From the NCBI GenBank assembly GCA_007449985.2, contig VIIQ02000581.1:1-64000 (forward strand): a stretch of 64,000 nucleotides of DNA. Direction: 5' to 3'. Positions 47,601 to 59,799 of this stretch are shown piece by piece. Position numbers and translations under genes: made by a program. The stretch comes from Desmodesmus armatus (taxonomy: Eukaryota; Chlorophyta; Chlorophyceae; Sphaeropleales; Scenedesmaceae). Each line of letters opens with the position of its first letter. Positions within the stretch are counted from its first letter, which is position 1. The notes under the pieces were generated by a model. It did not search any database, had not been told where the DNA came from, and was given only the letters and a program-made list of their open reading frames with translations.

Positions 47601-49182
47601 GGCTGTTGGGCACAGCCCTCTGCAAAAGCTGCCCAGTGTTGGCGTTGGACCCGTTTTGCAGAGTGCTGAGCACTGACAGCCCCGTGCTTTCTGGCTTCCA
47701 CAACAGCCCACACAACCCACTCCGATCAGAACCTCCACCCCAGATCAGACAAGCAAGGTGGCTATTGGTGCAAAGCACTCTTCAGGAGCTGCCCCGAAGG
47801 ACTCTTGCCATTCGACAACAGCAGAGTCCTTGCAGAAGTGACACCCCTGCTGCTTACTGATGACCTTAGAACCCCATGGCCCAGTCCGATGCAAGGCTGC
47901 AGGTCCGCCAAATGGACTCATAAGGAGGGTGTTGGTGCAAGGCGGTCTGCAAAAGCTGCCCAGTGATGTTATCAACAGGAACTCTGCAGACTAACTGGCA
48001 CGCATCACACCCCATGGTTGTCCTAGCTGCCCTCCAACCATTCCAAGGCCCCAATAGAACCTAAACCCCAGCCGTTCCCGCAAACGAACAAAAACCCACC
48101 CACCCACCCACCCACACACACACACGACACGGGGGTGCTGCATGCCCTGTGTGGTGCCACAGCAAGTTCAAAAAAGAGTGAAGGGTGGTCAAGAGTGCTC
48201 GCCAAACCGAGTGAGACACTACACCAGATGCAGGGTGTATGTGTGCAGTGACGTAGCAGCGCGCCCAGCATGGAGCATGCGCTGCTCATTGAAACGGCAC
48301 TACTGCTGTGGCACCCTCGTTTAGACGTCGTGCCGCACAGGACTTGCAGCACCGTCTGGTGAAGGGTGCAATATTTATATTTATTCAATAATTCAATAAC
48401 CCAATAATTCAATAATTCAGTAATCCATTTAATTCTGGACACACTTGAAACTGCTAGCACAACAACCACAGGACAGCGCTGCAGGGGCAGCAACACTACA
48501 CTCAGGGCCAAGGCTCTCAGATACCCTGGCTGTGCACCTTGCCGGTTGCTGTCTATGGCACGCTGATGCAGCGCCGCTCCCATTCTGCGCAGCCAACTAC
48601 ACAGCCACCCGTCGCGCATGGACCTGCTAGCAGCGCTGCCACCCCCAACACATGAAATGCCCCTTCCCCCCCACCAATCTGCTGCGCGGGTCACCACAAA
48701 CCGCAGATCCCCTGGCGGCCTCCTGCTGCATCATTCAGCCCCCTAGAGCCCCGCGCATAACCACAACAAAGCCCCTCGTCCCCCTCCGCTCCCTCCATGG
48801 CACACACAGGCACAGCCCCAACACCGGCACAAGAAGCCACAACACCCCCGTGGCCCCTTGCTGCTGTTGCACACGCGCCCACAGGCAAAGCGTCCCCCTT
48901 TCAGTCTTCCCAGCAGCAGCACCCACACTGTCCGTTCCCTCCCCCACCCTCACCTGTGTGTCCCTGCTGCTGCTGCTCCGTCCCCCTCAATCTTCCATCC
49001 CCTCGACACATATATCCGCCGTCGCACGGTCACTAAAACCGCCTCACAGTGCCCCCCCCCCCCCCCCCCCCCCCCACACACACACACCACCACCACACAC
49101 CACCCCTGCCAACCCATCCCAATCATTTGCTCCATCCTCACCTGTGTGTCCCTGCTGCTGCTGCCGCTGCTGCTGCTACTGC
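44618..49182. other. 4.6 kb spacer between convergent genes
   Basis: To about 45.6 kb the plus strand is G+T-rich (3' flank of the plus-strand secreted-protein gene). From about 46.8 kb to 49.2 kb it is A+C-rich (3' flank of RPS15A on the minus strand). ORFs at 46360-46554 (+) and 47184-47558 (-, with one hydrophobic segment) show no family. Simple sequence: ACT triplets 45026-45050, (CCCA)n near 48093-48115, an AT-rich ATTCAATA patch 48371-48430, and poly-C about 49053-49076. Confidence 0.5.
46927..46931 (-). terminator. Candidate distal poly(A) signal for RPS15A
   Basis: TTACA on the plus strand, the first below the RPS15A stop at 49183; it lies near the switch from A+C-rich to G+T-rich. 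A 2.25 kb 3' UTR would be unusual for a ribosomal protein gene, so a different signal may be used. Confidence 0.25.
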
Positions 49183-50987
49183 TCAGTAGAAGAAGCCCAG
49201 CACCTTGCCACCCACTCCCTTGCGACGAGCCTCCTCGTGGTCCATGATGCCGGCACTGGTGGTCAGCACAATGTGACCAAACAGACGGGAGGGGAGCAGG
49301 CGGGCAACCCAGGCCTCAACCTGCACAGACAGTTGGCACAGCGAGTTGACAATGGGTGATAAGCGCAGGGGCAAAAGGAAGAGTAAGATGGAGAGGGCAT
49401 AAACAGTTTGTTGTGGGCAACTGAGGGACAGCCAAAGAGGGGGAATTTGATGGGATGGACCACCCCTGTACCCCCACAAAACAACCAAAACAAGCATGCC
49501 TAAGCAACCATCACAGTCACCCCCGTCCTTCACAGCCACCCCCGCTGTGTCTGTCCCGGCGTGACGTGCCTGCCGGCCTGGCCTACTGCTCCGATGGCAT
49601 TGCCAGCTGGTTGCTGCACCGAGGCAAGTAAACATCACCACCACACCAGCAACTCCTCACACCGTCCCCTTCAAGCGCCACACAACCCCACTGCTTGCCA
49701 TCACAGATTTCTCCCTTGCGCACCACTTGAGGTTGACACCCCCCCCCCCCCCCCGCCCCCCCACCCCACACTGCCCTGTGTTACCCCCCCCCCCCCCCCC
49801 CCCGCGCGGGCCCACCTCGCTGTGTCCGATGTCATAGCGTGGGCTGATGACTCCGCACTTGTTGAGGCGTCCGTTGAGCTCCACCACGATCTTGCCTGCC
49901 CTGTGGTCGTCCACAAACTCAAACTCGCCGATGTAGCCGTGCTTCTGCATCAGCTGCAGGAACTTGATCACCACCTTGCTGGCGGGGCGGATCAGCACCT
50001 GCTTCTGTGGGGCGAACGGAGGAGGGGGGGGGGGGCAAGGAGAGGACCAGGGAGATGGGGAGGACGCAGCAGCAAACGCAGCAACACAGGCGGCAGCGAC
50101 AGACCACAGCAGCAGCAGCAGGGAGGGTGGAGGAGGGGCAGACAAGGGGTCAGCATATATGCGGAGACGATAAGAGGAGGGTGAGCCCTGCCCAGAAAGG
50201 GCGCATGCGCCGGGGTCGCACAGCAGCAGCAGCCCATCGCTGCTGCTGCTGGTGATGCTGGAGGCTCGGCGACAGCTGCTGCTGCCTCCCCAGGAAGTTG
50301 TGGCCAATCATCAGCAGCTGCGGGGACTGCATTCTGTTCCTTGCTGCCCCCGCGTGGCAACAAGCCCCCGCTGCATTTTCTGCTGATTTTCAGCTGCTGC
50401 AGGAGAGTGGGTGCTGTGCTGCTGGATGCCGTCTGGCCCCTCCCCTGCTGCTGTGAGGGTGTGCTGAAGCACATCACAGCACGAGAGTATCCACTGTGTG
50501 GTTCTGCAGCGCGCTGGCTGGCTGTGCACTGCCTCGCAATGTGGTGCACTGCATCGCCAGCTGCCCGCAATGGCTGCTCGATCCAGACTGCTCCCAGCAG
50601 TCGCTGGTCTCCAAGCACTGTCCATGCTGCTTGTGGGGACGTGCCTCTGGCAGCTGTTGAAACCCATCTGCTATGGGGCTTGCTGCCACATCTGATAGTG
50701 TGCGACTGCTGTCACTGCGCCTGCTGCCCCACGCCCGCTGCTGCCAAGCTGAGCTCCAGCTGCTGTCATGTGGCATGCTGCTGTCAGCCTCAAAACGGCC
50801 ATAAAAACCCCATAACACTACTGCTCCCCCCGAACCGCAGCCCAAGCATTGTGCAGTAGGCACAGCAGCCTGCAGCAGACACAACAGCTGATCCCATGTT
50901 TCCCCAGCGGCTCCTGCTCACCTTGCCGCGCTTCTCGGCGTTATACATGGTCTTGAGGGCATCGCCCAGCACACTGATGCGCACCAT
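49183..50987 (-). CDS. RPS15A: Cytosolic 40S ribosomal protein S15a (uS8), complete, 3 exons, 130 aa
   Basis: Exons: 50987-50922, 50004-49816, 49320-49183; both introns are phase 0. The product is exactly 130 residues, the usual length. [20 protein letters not shown] begins it; then [20 protein letters not shown] and [20 protein letters not shown], and it ends [19 protein letters not shown]. All match eukaryotic uS8, which sits in the small subunit and contacts 18S rRNA near helices 21 and 25. Intron 1 is 917 bp. Intron 2 carries two long C runs on the plus strand (49738-49803), i.e. G runs in the transcript close to the donor. The donor of exon 2 is GTGGGC. Confidence 0.98.
49738..49803. repeat. 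Two poly-C tracts in RPS15A intron 2
   Basis: Runs of about 16 and 19 C (G in the transcript), ending about 10 bases from the exon 2 donor. Possible G-quadruplex at a 5' splice site. Confidence 0.85.
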
Positions 50988-53900
50988 CTTTGCTGGACTG
51001 TGTCAGGCAATGGGAAAGCCCGCAGAAAGCAGGCACCGCAAGCCTTACTGCAATAACGCAAGCCCGAAAAGGCTGCTGTCCTATGCAGGCGCTGGAAGAG
51101 GGCGTCTCAGGGCAGTCTGGTTCGATTTCACTCTGCGGGTTGAGGGAGGCGGCCTTATACCCTGGGCATGTGACAGCTCGCCTATGTAGATAAATGAACA
51201 TTTTATTAGGGGCATTTGAAGAACTCTTGGGCTTAACCAGGCCGTGACGTCGTGAGTAGACAGACTTGAGCAATCATCCACTGCTGTTGTTTTGTCCAGT
51301 AGCTGTGCATGTGATAATGTTGGGTTGGGGCATAATTAGAAGGAACTGCGTTGTCTGCTGGGTGGCCCCAGGTGCTGCAAGGATCCAGCCTGGAAAATGC
51401 AGTGGGGACAACCAGGTGTCTCATGCTGCCTGGAGCCCGGTGACATGTTTGAGTGTTGGGTAGGGCAGCTGGCATCATATTTGCATCTGCCAGAGTACAG
51501 GGGCACCATGAATGTCAGCTGTAAGTTGTCGCGAAGCCGCTTTCCCCTTGCTGCAGCTGATGCGCGCCAGCCCAGCTTACATCATCCCTTCCTCCCTGCA
51601 AAACGTGTTTGCTAGCCACAGTTGTGCAATCGCTGGTCTTCAGGGACTTTGCATTATTAGATTCACCCAGAACTCGTGCCTGTTGTTGGAAAAGTAGGCT
51701 TGTCCGATGTGCTGTGTGCAAGCAAATGTTGCTGCTATGCTGAGCAGCTGTTTTCATTTTCCGGCCAGCACAGCACAAAGATGGTGGGGCGTGGTGGGGT
51801 CGACGTTGATTGACCACAACCTCAGCTGAACAACACACAGTTACACACCACACACCAATCACATTGCACACACAACTCTGCAACCACAGACCATACGCAG
51901 GCCATGACACAAGCATGGCTTGCACCTGCCCTGTACCTGGTCAGACACACCTGTGGGCTACTTGCATGATAGCCCAGCTGAAGCAGTGGGTGACCAAACA
52001 CCGATTCGAGACCTGCTCCTACATACCTTGCAGTGCCAAGCAGACCAGCCAGGTATGTCCCAGCTTACTGGAAAAAGCCCCAGCACAGGAGCACACAATC
52101 CTCTCGAAGCCGAAAGCAATCTATGTACAAATTTGTCCCAAACACAACCCAGGCAGGCAAGCAGTATGTGCCAACACCTGCCATCTCCTCAACCTTCCTG
52201 CACCAACCCCTTGCTGCAGCAACCCAACTCAAGCAGGGAAAGCAAAGTTGGGGTTTCTTCCTGCCCTGCAGCTCGACGTACGGCATGCGTGTAGAAGCTG
52301 CCCACAAGAGCAGCACTGCACACGCAGCAAGACAATGTTTGAAGTTTGCTCCAGCCCCTTGGCGCACCACCAGGCCTCCGTCACTCGATGAAAAGGCCTG
52401 AGTGCAAAGCCTGCAGCAGACAGGCTCAGCCTGTGCGCATTAGGGGCAGCTTCCTGTGCAGCCAACGAGATACAGCCGCCAGCCCCTACTGCTATACACA
52501 ACCACACTTATAGGCAGCCCGCTACCTCTGTTCAAAAGCAGTATATGTACAAGACAAGTGCACGCTCTTCCAAACTTGCATCCACTAGCAATGTGCTCCG
52601 ACCACATGCACACCCCAGCAAAGGCAGCCCCAGGCAAACTGCAAAACAGTACTGCCACCTGGCCAGCTGCAAGCATGCCACCCCTGCGATGCAGAGGGCT
52701 GTACGCTTGCCCGCCCAGCCATCACCTTAGCAGGTTTTTGTCCTCTTGACTTCATGACAGCACCCCACACCTCACTCTAACCACACTCGCTCCTCATGCA
52801 CTGCTCCCCCGCGGCCTGTGCTCATCGAAGAAAGGTGTGCTGAGCCTGCGGGGCTGATCACCACTGGCAGCCACAAACAGGCCCGAGGCACACAACCACA
52901 CCTTTGCTGGCCCACACTGCTGCATTGGGCCCCTCTCCTGTCAACCACCACAACCACCTCCGCACAATCAAGGCCTCCTTTGAGACCCCGTACACAAACA
53001 TACCCCCTTCGCCCCTCACACAAGACACAAAGTTTAGGCGTGAGTGTGTGGTAGCTTGCTGTGGGCGCACACACTGTCAGAAGCTTCACAGCACTGCAGG
53101 AAAAGATGGCAGTGCCACTGTTGGCCATGGCCTACAGTCTCAAAGGGACAACAGGCCCCTCCAACAACCAAACCCAGCCGAAAAGCTGCTGCAGGGTAGG
53201 AGCAAGAGCGCCAAGCAAAGGAAATCACAGCCATCCCTATGAATGACGCCAGCTCGTGCCTCTCGGCAGGGGCTGTATGCAGGTAGATATGCAGGAACAA
53301 ATACACCAGGATAAACAAGCACCCCACAAGCAACGGTAGGTCGCATAGGAGACACATGTGGCGACACTACAGCCAGCAGCACATACCTCTGCCTGCCTGT
53401 TATGCCCCCACCCCTCCGAACACACACTACAGCAAGTTGTGACACAATACGGCATTCCACAGCAACGCCTTTTGCCGACGGACACACCATCTGGCACACC
53501 CTCCCATCCTCCCTGTCCAATGCTGTGGAGGGAAAGAACCACACATGTCAGCAATCAACCAGCTTGGAAAAATTGCTGGCGCAAAGACGGGCCACCCAGC
53601 CCAGCAATTTTCGCCCCTCCCATGCCAGCGAAGCCCCGTGAAAAATGCGCAAAGGGTTGGTGGCTCAATACAAGAATTTTCGAGGCGGTAGAACCAATGT
53701 GTCAAAACTGTGTGCTGCAAAGACGGCACTTTCAGGCAATGTGTGGCATGGGGCATGCTTCTGCGCTGCCGCCGCCACCGCCACCCCCACTGTCACCACC
53801 CTAGCAACACCATACAGGGGATGGACCAGCGCCATCGCAGGTTGGGCCCATCGTTGTAATGGATACACACAGCCACGCTGCATACAGAGAGCTCACAACA

Positions 53901-55615
53901 TCACGTCAAGAGCAATGGCCACTCGGCCATCTGTGTTTGAGCTAGGCTTGCAGGTGACCTTGCAGGGAAAACAGTCACTCAGCCCGAAAGCAAAACGATA
54001 CATCAATGGCGCTGGGTAAGCCAGCGCACAAGCAGGCACAGGGACAAGGGGCAAAATGTCCTGCATGCACGAGGGTGAGGCGCACCCCCCCCCCCTCCCA
54101 CCGACCCCAGCACGCTTGTGTGAGGGTGTGTTGGATGAACACAAAGCGCCTCGCACCGACGACCACGAAAACAACACTCGCACAACACGCCTGCATCCGA
54201 CAGGACACAGCGCCCTGTGGCAATATGCTGCAGCAGTCCAGCACACCCAGCCAAGGCAGAGGCCCCGGCAAACATACAGTACAGGGCAGCACGCATGCCA
54301 CCCACAGCACCAGAAGCATCTGTCGAGCAATAAATGAGCACCTCCTGCTGCTGCTGCTGCAGCCACACCCGGCTTGCTGCACCCACAATGACTGCTGCAG
54401 CATCTGCTCAACACAGCAGCACGACGTTGGTCAGGTCAAAACCGTCCTGCTGACAGCAATACAGCTTGCACACGCCTGACAATACATGCTAAGAAGCTCT
54501 GATGTGCACAAGCTGCTGCTGCTCAGCCTCTGGGGCCGCAACCAATGAGGACCCAACAACAAACATGGATAGCGTACATGCCCACAGCATTGCCAAGCAC
54601 GTTCAATCGGGTGCCTGCACAGTGCCACGCCATAACCACAGCCCGCACTGTTGGTACATAGGCTGGATTGTCGCCAGCCTCAAGACCAATGCCCATTGCT
54701 GGAGGGCCCACCGCCTAGCCCCACACGCCAGGCTTGATTGTCAGAAGCGCATGCATGCAAGGCGACCAAACACAGGCCATACACCCAGAACACGACCCCA
54801 CCCACCACGACATGCACAAGCACAGCACGGCACGAGGTCACAATATAACGCCCATGGCCACAGCAGATGCCACAGGGGCTGCTCCCTGCTGTTGGGCCAA
54901 CCTATCTGCATGACACATTGGAGGCAGCACGGTGCCCACCATGGTTCATGTCTCCTTAGCACGCAAGGCCCTCTCATCAGCACACAGGCAAATGAACCAC
55001 GAACACCCACACACACGTGTCACCACGAACTGCACGCACACAAGCGCAATGCAAGCACATCTGGACGACGCACAAGGAGAGGGTACTGCCACACCCAACA
55101 CACCCAAACACCATGATACCACTGCTGCCGGTCTAGTGTCTCAAGGCCAACAGCCACACAGAGGAATGACTACACTACTGCCACGGCTCTGTTATTGCAG
55201 CAGCAGACGCCACGTGCACACACATGCAGAGCAAAGCAAACCTCGACAATCACAGGCCCAAACTGCAGGCGAAAGCAACCTGCAAGTGATAAGCTGCATG
55301 CTGGAATCCTGCTGGAGCAGCTGGTGCGACCTCTGCACCATGAAATGGGGAGTTGCCTGGGTGCGGCATGTACAACGCCCCAGCTGCCTTTGATTGCTCA
55401 AGCAAACCCTAGAACCCTAATCACGACAAGCCCTGCATGCCACAGCGTGCAAAACCCTCGCCGTCCCCTATTGACCCCCCAAACTCTCACCCCAAAGACA
55501 CAACAATGCCTCACACAATCCATCAAAACAACACTACTGCTCCTCTACTGCCAAACAGTGCCAGCTCACCAGCCCATGCCGCAGCAGCAATGCCGCTGCA
55601 GCGGCAGCGCACCTC
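50988..55615. other. 4.6 kb spacer, distal part probably the 3' UTR of the lipase gene
   Basis: 50988-51.8 kb is the RPS15A upstream region. From about 51.81 kb to 55.6 kb the plus strand is A+C-rich (lipase sense G+T-rich). By eye TTACA is absent from 51846 to 55615 but present at 51841, exactly where the skew begins. No convincing ORF. Confidence 0.5.
51841..51845 (-). terminator. Candidate poly(A) signal of the lipase gene, about 3.8 kb after its stop
   Basis: TTACA on the plus strand (TGTAA in sense), the only one between here and the stop at 55616, and sitting at the boundary of the compositional skew. Confidence 0.4.
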
Positions 55616-58600
55616 CTAGACCTTGCTGAGCTTCTGCAGGGCCTTGGCGTACGAGGCGGGGTTGTGGTAGCGGCTGATGGAGCCGTTGTGGCCGTACGCG
55701 CGCATCTCACCCAGTGTCTGCAGCGGGTGGGGGCTGTTCATGAAGGTGAGGATAGCATCACCCAGGGTCAGGCCCTCTGAAGACTTCCGCGCAGCACCGC
55801 CGCCGCTGCTGCTGCTCCTGGAAGGCCTGCCCACCACCGCTGCTGCTGGTGCCTCCAACTCCTGAACATCAGCAAAGGGGCTCACGTCGCTGTGGCCCTC
55901 GGGCGCTGCTGCTGCTGCGGCCATCGCTGCAGGTGCCAGTGGGGCGTCAGACACCGGCACAGCCACCATGCCCAGCGGCACCCCGCCGCTGCTGCTGTCA
56001 TCACCCGCGTGTGCGCCTCCGCTGCTGCCACCCAGCGAGAAGCTACTGGTCAGCTCAGCCAGAGCAGAGGACAGGGACCCGCTGCTGATGTTTGTCAGCG
56101 AGCTGAGGCTGTTGAAGCTGCCGCGCCGGGACTGACGACCGCTGTCGGTGCTGTCGGCGACTGCTGCCGCGGGCCGCTGGGGCTCTGTGAGCTTGTAGAG
56201 GGCTGCACCAGGTGGCAGCATGTCGTGTCCCTCGTCTGGCAGCACAAAATCGCAGTCCTTGGTGGGCTGCAGGACCTCCACCACGCCGATGAAGTTGTAC
56301 AGCGCCTGCAGGGGACAGCAAGGCAACAGCAGCAGCGGCGGCACACAAGCGTCAGCACAACAGACATACAGCGAGCAGCATACAACTAAGCAGCTGAGAT
56401 GGAGTGGCAGCTCATTGCACTCCAAGACACCTTTGATACCACATGAGCTGGATTTAGCAGAACGTGAACAGCCAGGCTGCGTCTGATCAGCTTGCCGCGC
56501 AAGCTCTCCTTCTGGCTAGGGTCTCCCTGCAACTATCACCCTGCATCGCCAAGCACAGCTTGTAGCCAAACACAGCCTACTTATAGCTCAACCGTCCAGC
56601 CCCACCTTGTGTGACTTGCAAGCCGCCAGGCCCTTGTGCTCCTTGAAGCTGGGCAGCCACCTCTGCAGCACGCCAGCCACCAGTGTGTAGTCGCACACAA
56701 ACGCGCGCGGCACGATGTCCCTGGTCATGATCACATTCACCACGGCGTCGGCCGGCAGGCACAGCTTGGACAGCAGGCTGTCGGTGGCGCTGGTGCCCTC
56801 GCTGCTGGCTGCAATGTGGGCCTTGCGGTGCTCGCAGGGCAGGGAGCAGGACTGGCAGGCGCCGGGGGTTGGGGGAGAGCCGTTGGCCCCCTCGCAGAAG
56901 ACTGCCGGGGCGCCGAAGGTGTAGACAGTGGCCACGTTGGCCACTGGAAGGTCACCCCTGGAGAGCAGAAGAAGAGCAAGTGGCACAAGGATGAGGCAAG
57001 CATATGAGCATGATTACAAACAGGCATGCTTGAAACATTCAGAAGAGCGACTTCAGAAAGGCCAGTTGTCCGGCAAGTGCAATGTGTTCCAGGATGAAAT
57101 ACCTACTTGCAAAGCTGACGCTGGAGCTGAAAAAGCCTGGTATGCAAGCACGACGAAGCACACCCACAACAAACCGCCACGGCCAGTGCATGGTGCCTTT
57201 GCCGCCGCGCCTCACCTGTGCACCATCAACAGCATCAGCATCGTCGCCAGGCTGCCTCCCAGGCTGTGCCCAGTCAGCGCGATCTTGCCCTGTGGGTGTG
57301 CCGCCAGGTGCTGCTGCACCAGGGGCAGCACAGTATCGTACATCGACAGCGCGGCCTCGTACATGCCACGGTGCACCCGGATGGGACCCAGGGCGCCCGC
57401 CTCAAACTCACAGGGGTCAATGGTCAGGTTGATGCGCCAGTGGTCCAGGGTGATGGAGCCCTGAATGGCGAAGAAGCGCGTAGGCGTGGCATCTGTCTCG
57501 CTGAGAGGACCGTCGCAGCAGAACCAGTCTGACGGCGCACCAGCCACAACACCGTCTGCGGCGCTCATGCTGGTCATGCCCTCGGCAGCTGCAGCAGCAA
57601 CGGCTGCACTGGCTGAAGTGCTGAGGGGTGAGCCTGGGGTCGAGTCCAGGTCATCGTCCCACATGCTGCTGCCGGCCAGGGCGGCGGCGGCAGCAGTGCT
57701 GGCTGCTGCTGTGATTTCCTGCAGCTGCTGCAGGTCCTGTGCTGACGCTGACAGGCCGACCGCGCTGCTGCTGCCCATATCGTAGCCGAAGGCACTGGCC
57801 TGCTGCTGGGACTGCTGCTGCAGCAGCAGCATCATTTGCTGGCTGGCCTGCATCTCCAGCAGGATGAAGGCCTCCTGCTGCTTCAGCTGCTGCAGCAGCG
57901 CTGCCTCATCCATGGTGAGCTGCTCGTCAGCGTGCTGGGGGTACTGCACGCCATAGGGCGGGTAGTAGTCTGAGCTGTGCTGGCGGACCAACATGGGCTG
58001 CTGCTGGTATGAGGGAGGCACGCCACCCATGGCAGGTGCGGCAGGCATGCCCATCACAGCTGATGCGGCAGCGGCTGCTGCTGCAGAAGGGCGCCTGGGG
58101 GAGCCTGGGTCTGCATAGAGGCCTGATGCTGTGACGGCATGGAACTCGGCTGCAGGAAGCGCACCTGCGCTGTACAGCTCGTCCTCTGCATAGGAGCCCA
58201 TGATAGCAGGAGCCCTGGGGGAAGCTGGCAGGTCGGCATAGTCTGGGCTGTGTGGACCTGTGCTGGCTGCAGGCTGCAGCAGCACCATGGGCACAGGCCA
58301 GGGGCCCTGCGGCAGTGGCAGGTGCTGCTGCTGCAGCTCGTTGTTGCCGTCCTGCAGCTGTGGCTGGTGCTGGGCTGTGGCACTGCTGCGGCTGTGGGCT
58401 ATAAGCGCGAGGCCATGCTGCTCCTGCAGGCGCTCTGAGGTGACGACTGACACATCATATGCCATGTCGCTAAGCAGGGACATGCGGGCCGCCTGCGAGA
58501 CCTCTGCATCGCTGGCAGTAGTGAGGAACCGGCTGAGGCTGGCCCTGACAAGGCTGTCCTCGTCATCGTCCCCACTGTCGCCCTCAGGTGGCTGCTGGGG

Positions 58601-59005
58601 AGGCTGACCGCCTGGGACTGCTGCAGTACCCTTCTGCTTGCTGCCCAGCGCTGCCAGGCAGTCGATGCTGGTACTGCGGATGATGGAGCCCACCCTCTGC
58701 AGCGTCTGCAGGCTCTGGCTTGTCAGGGCCTTGTGGGTCTCAGCCAGGTTGACTGCCAGTGCTTTGGTGCGGAGCCAAAGCTTGGAGGAGTGACTGGCCC
58801 ACTTGGGACCCGGGCTGCGGGCTGCTGGGCCGGCCAACGCTCCCACCCTGCCAGAGAAGTGCTCTGAGTGGACCAGCACGCACTGCACGGTCGGTATCAG
58901 CCTGCCACGCTGCCAGTGGAAAGAGCATCGCGCGACTGGCCATCTGGGGCCACTCTGGGTGCTAAAGTTACTATCCAAATAGGGTACCGTTGACGTTAAC
59001 ATCAT
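55616..59005 (-). CDS. PLIP-like class 3 lipase (plastid phospholipase A1 / galactolipase type), 3 exons, 943 aa
   Basis: Exons: 59005-57216, 56957-56606, 56305-55616; phases 2 and 0. Lipase_3 fold: FFAIQGSITLDHW, VHRGMYEAALSMYD, TGHSLGGSLATML with nucleophile Ser581, then VYTFGAPAVF, RDIVPRAF with Asp677, and DEGHDMLPPG with His741. This order, including the Arg-Asp-Ile-Val-Pro motif and the GHxxLP His, is that of plant PLIP1-3, which release fatty acids from plastid phospholipids or galactolipids. The N-terminal 450 residues are Gln/Ser/Ala-rich, starting MMLTSTVPYLDSNFST, possibly a transit peptide. A Cys-rich insert (CQSCSLPC) follows the FGAP motif. The C-terminus is Ser-rich with a conserved-looking end (YHNPASYAKALQKLSKV). 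Substrate preference cannot be read from sequence. Confidence 0.9.
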
Positions 59006-59799
59006 ATTGAATACGTACTGACGGCTAGGGGCCCTGGGAGTGGCTGGCGGGCCTGACTAGGCCTGACTGTGCTTGGCGTTACTGGCTCGCGCGATAGTCC
59101 AGGAAAGGCCTGAGAATTACGAGGTGAAGCTAGGGTGTCATACTTCAAGGCGATTGGCGAGCGTCGGTATGCTGTTGGAGGCCTGTTGGTATGCTGGAGC
59201 GAGGAAGGCAACAGGCCTGCTGGCGCCCTGTATAGTAGTGACAACACACACACGACCCAGAACACAACTAATACTGAGCTTCGCAGCGCCCAGGCGCTTG
59301 CAAATGAAAGGGAAGTTGGGGTGCCAGTGTGTTATGGTTTTGTAAATTTGTGTCAGTGATTGTTGGTTTCTATGTTCATTATCCTGTAAATGAGCCAAAA
59401 CAACTTTTCAGGGGGCGTGGCATGGCCTGCCTACAGTCTTCCAGGTTTACTCAGACACAAATCTGGCCCATACGCTGACAACCCCAGGCTGTACTCGTGC
59501 CCAACGTGTCTACTGGTCTGATCGAAATTCAAAACTTGTTTTCTGGACTTCATGAAGGCTTGCAGGGGAGCAGCCAGAGCATCTGATCTTAGCCAGTGGT
59601 ATCGGCCACCCCACCCCTCCCCTCCAGCCCCCGTCAGGGGCAGGGGGGTGGCCAGAGCACAATTGTGCGTCAGTTGCTCTGCTGCTGGCAAGCGAACAGT
59701 GTGGGTACAGACAAATAACCAGGTATGAGAGGCAGAACCTGGCTATGAATAGACACAGCAGCTGGCGCCAGTGCTTCTCAAACCACTGTGTCTCAACAG
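59006..59799. other. Divergent intergenic region between the lipase and the dehydroquinate-synthase homologue
   Basis: About 0.8 kb that must hold both promoters and the unresolved first exon (plastid transit region) of the plus-strand gene. An ATG-started frame at 59168 could be that exon, but no donor of the needed phase 1 is convincing. Confidence 0.4.

Noticed and set aside
57218..58607. Plus-strand ORFs over the lipase gene
   Set aside because: Shadows of the minus-strand lipase exon 1.
59073..59359. Candidate transit-peptide exon for the DHQS-II homologue
   Set aside because: The frames here start at TTG or GTG or need poor donors, and none gives a convincing phase-1 junction to 59800.
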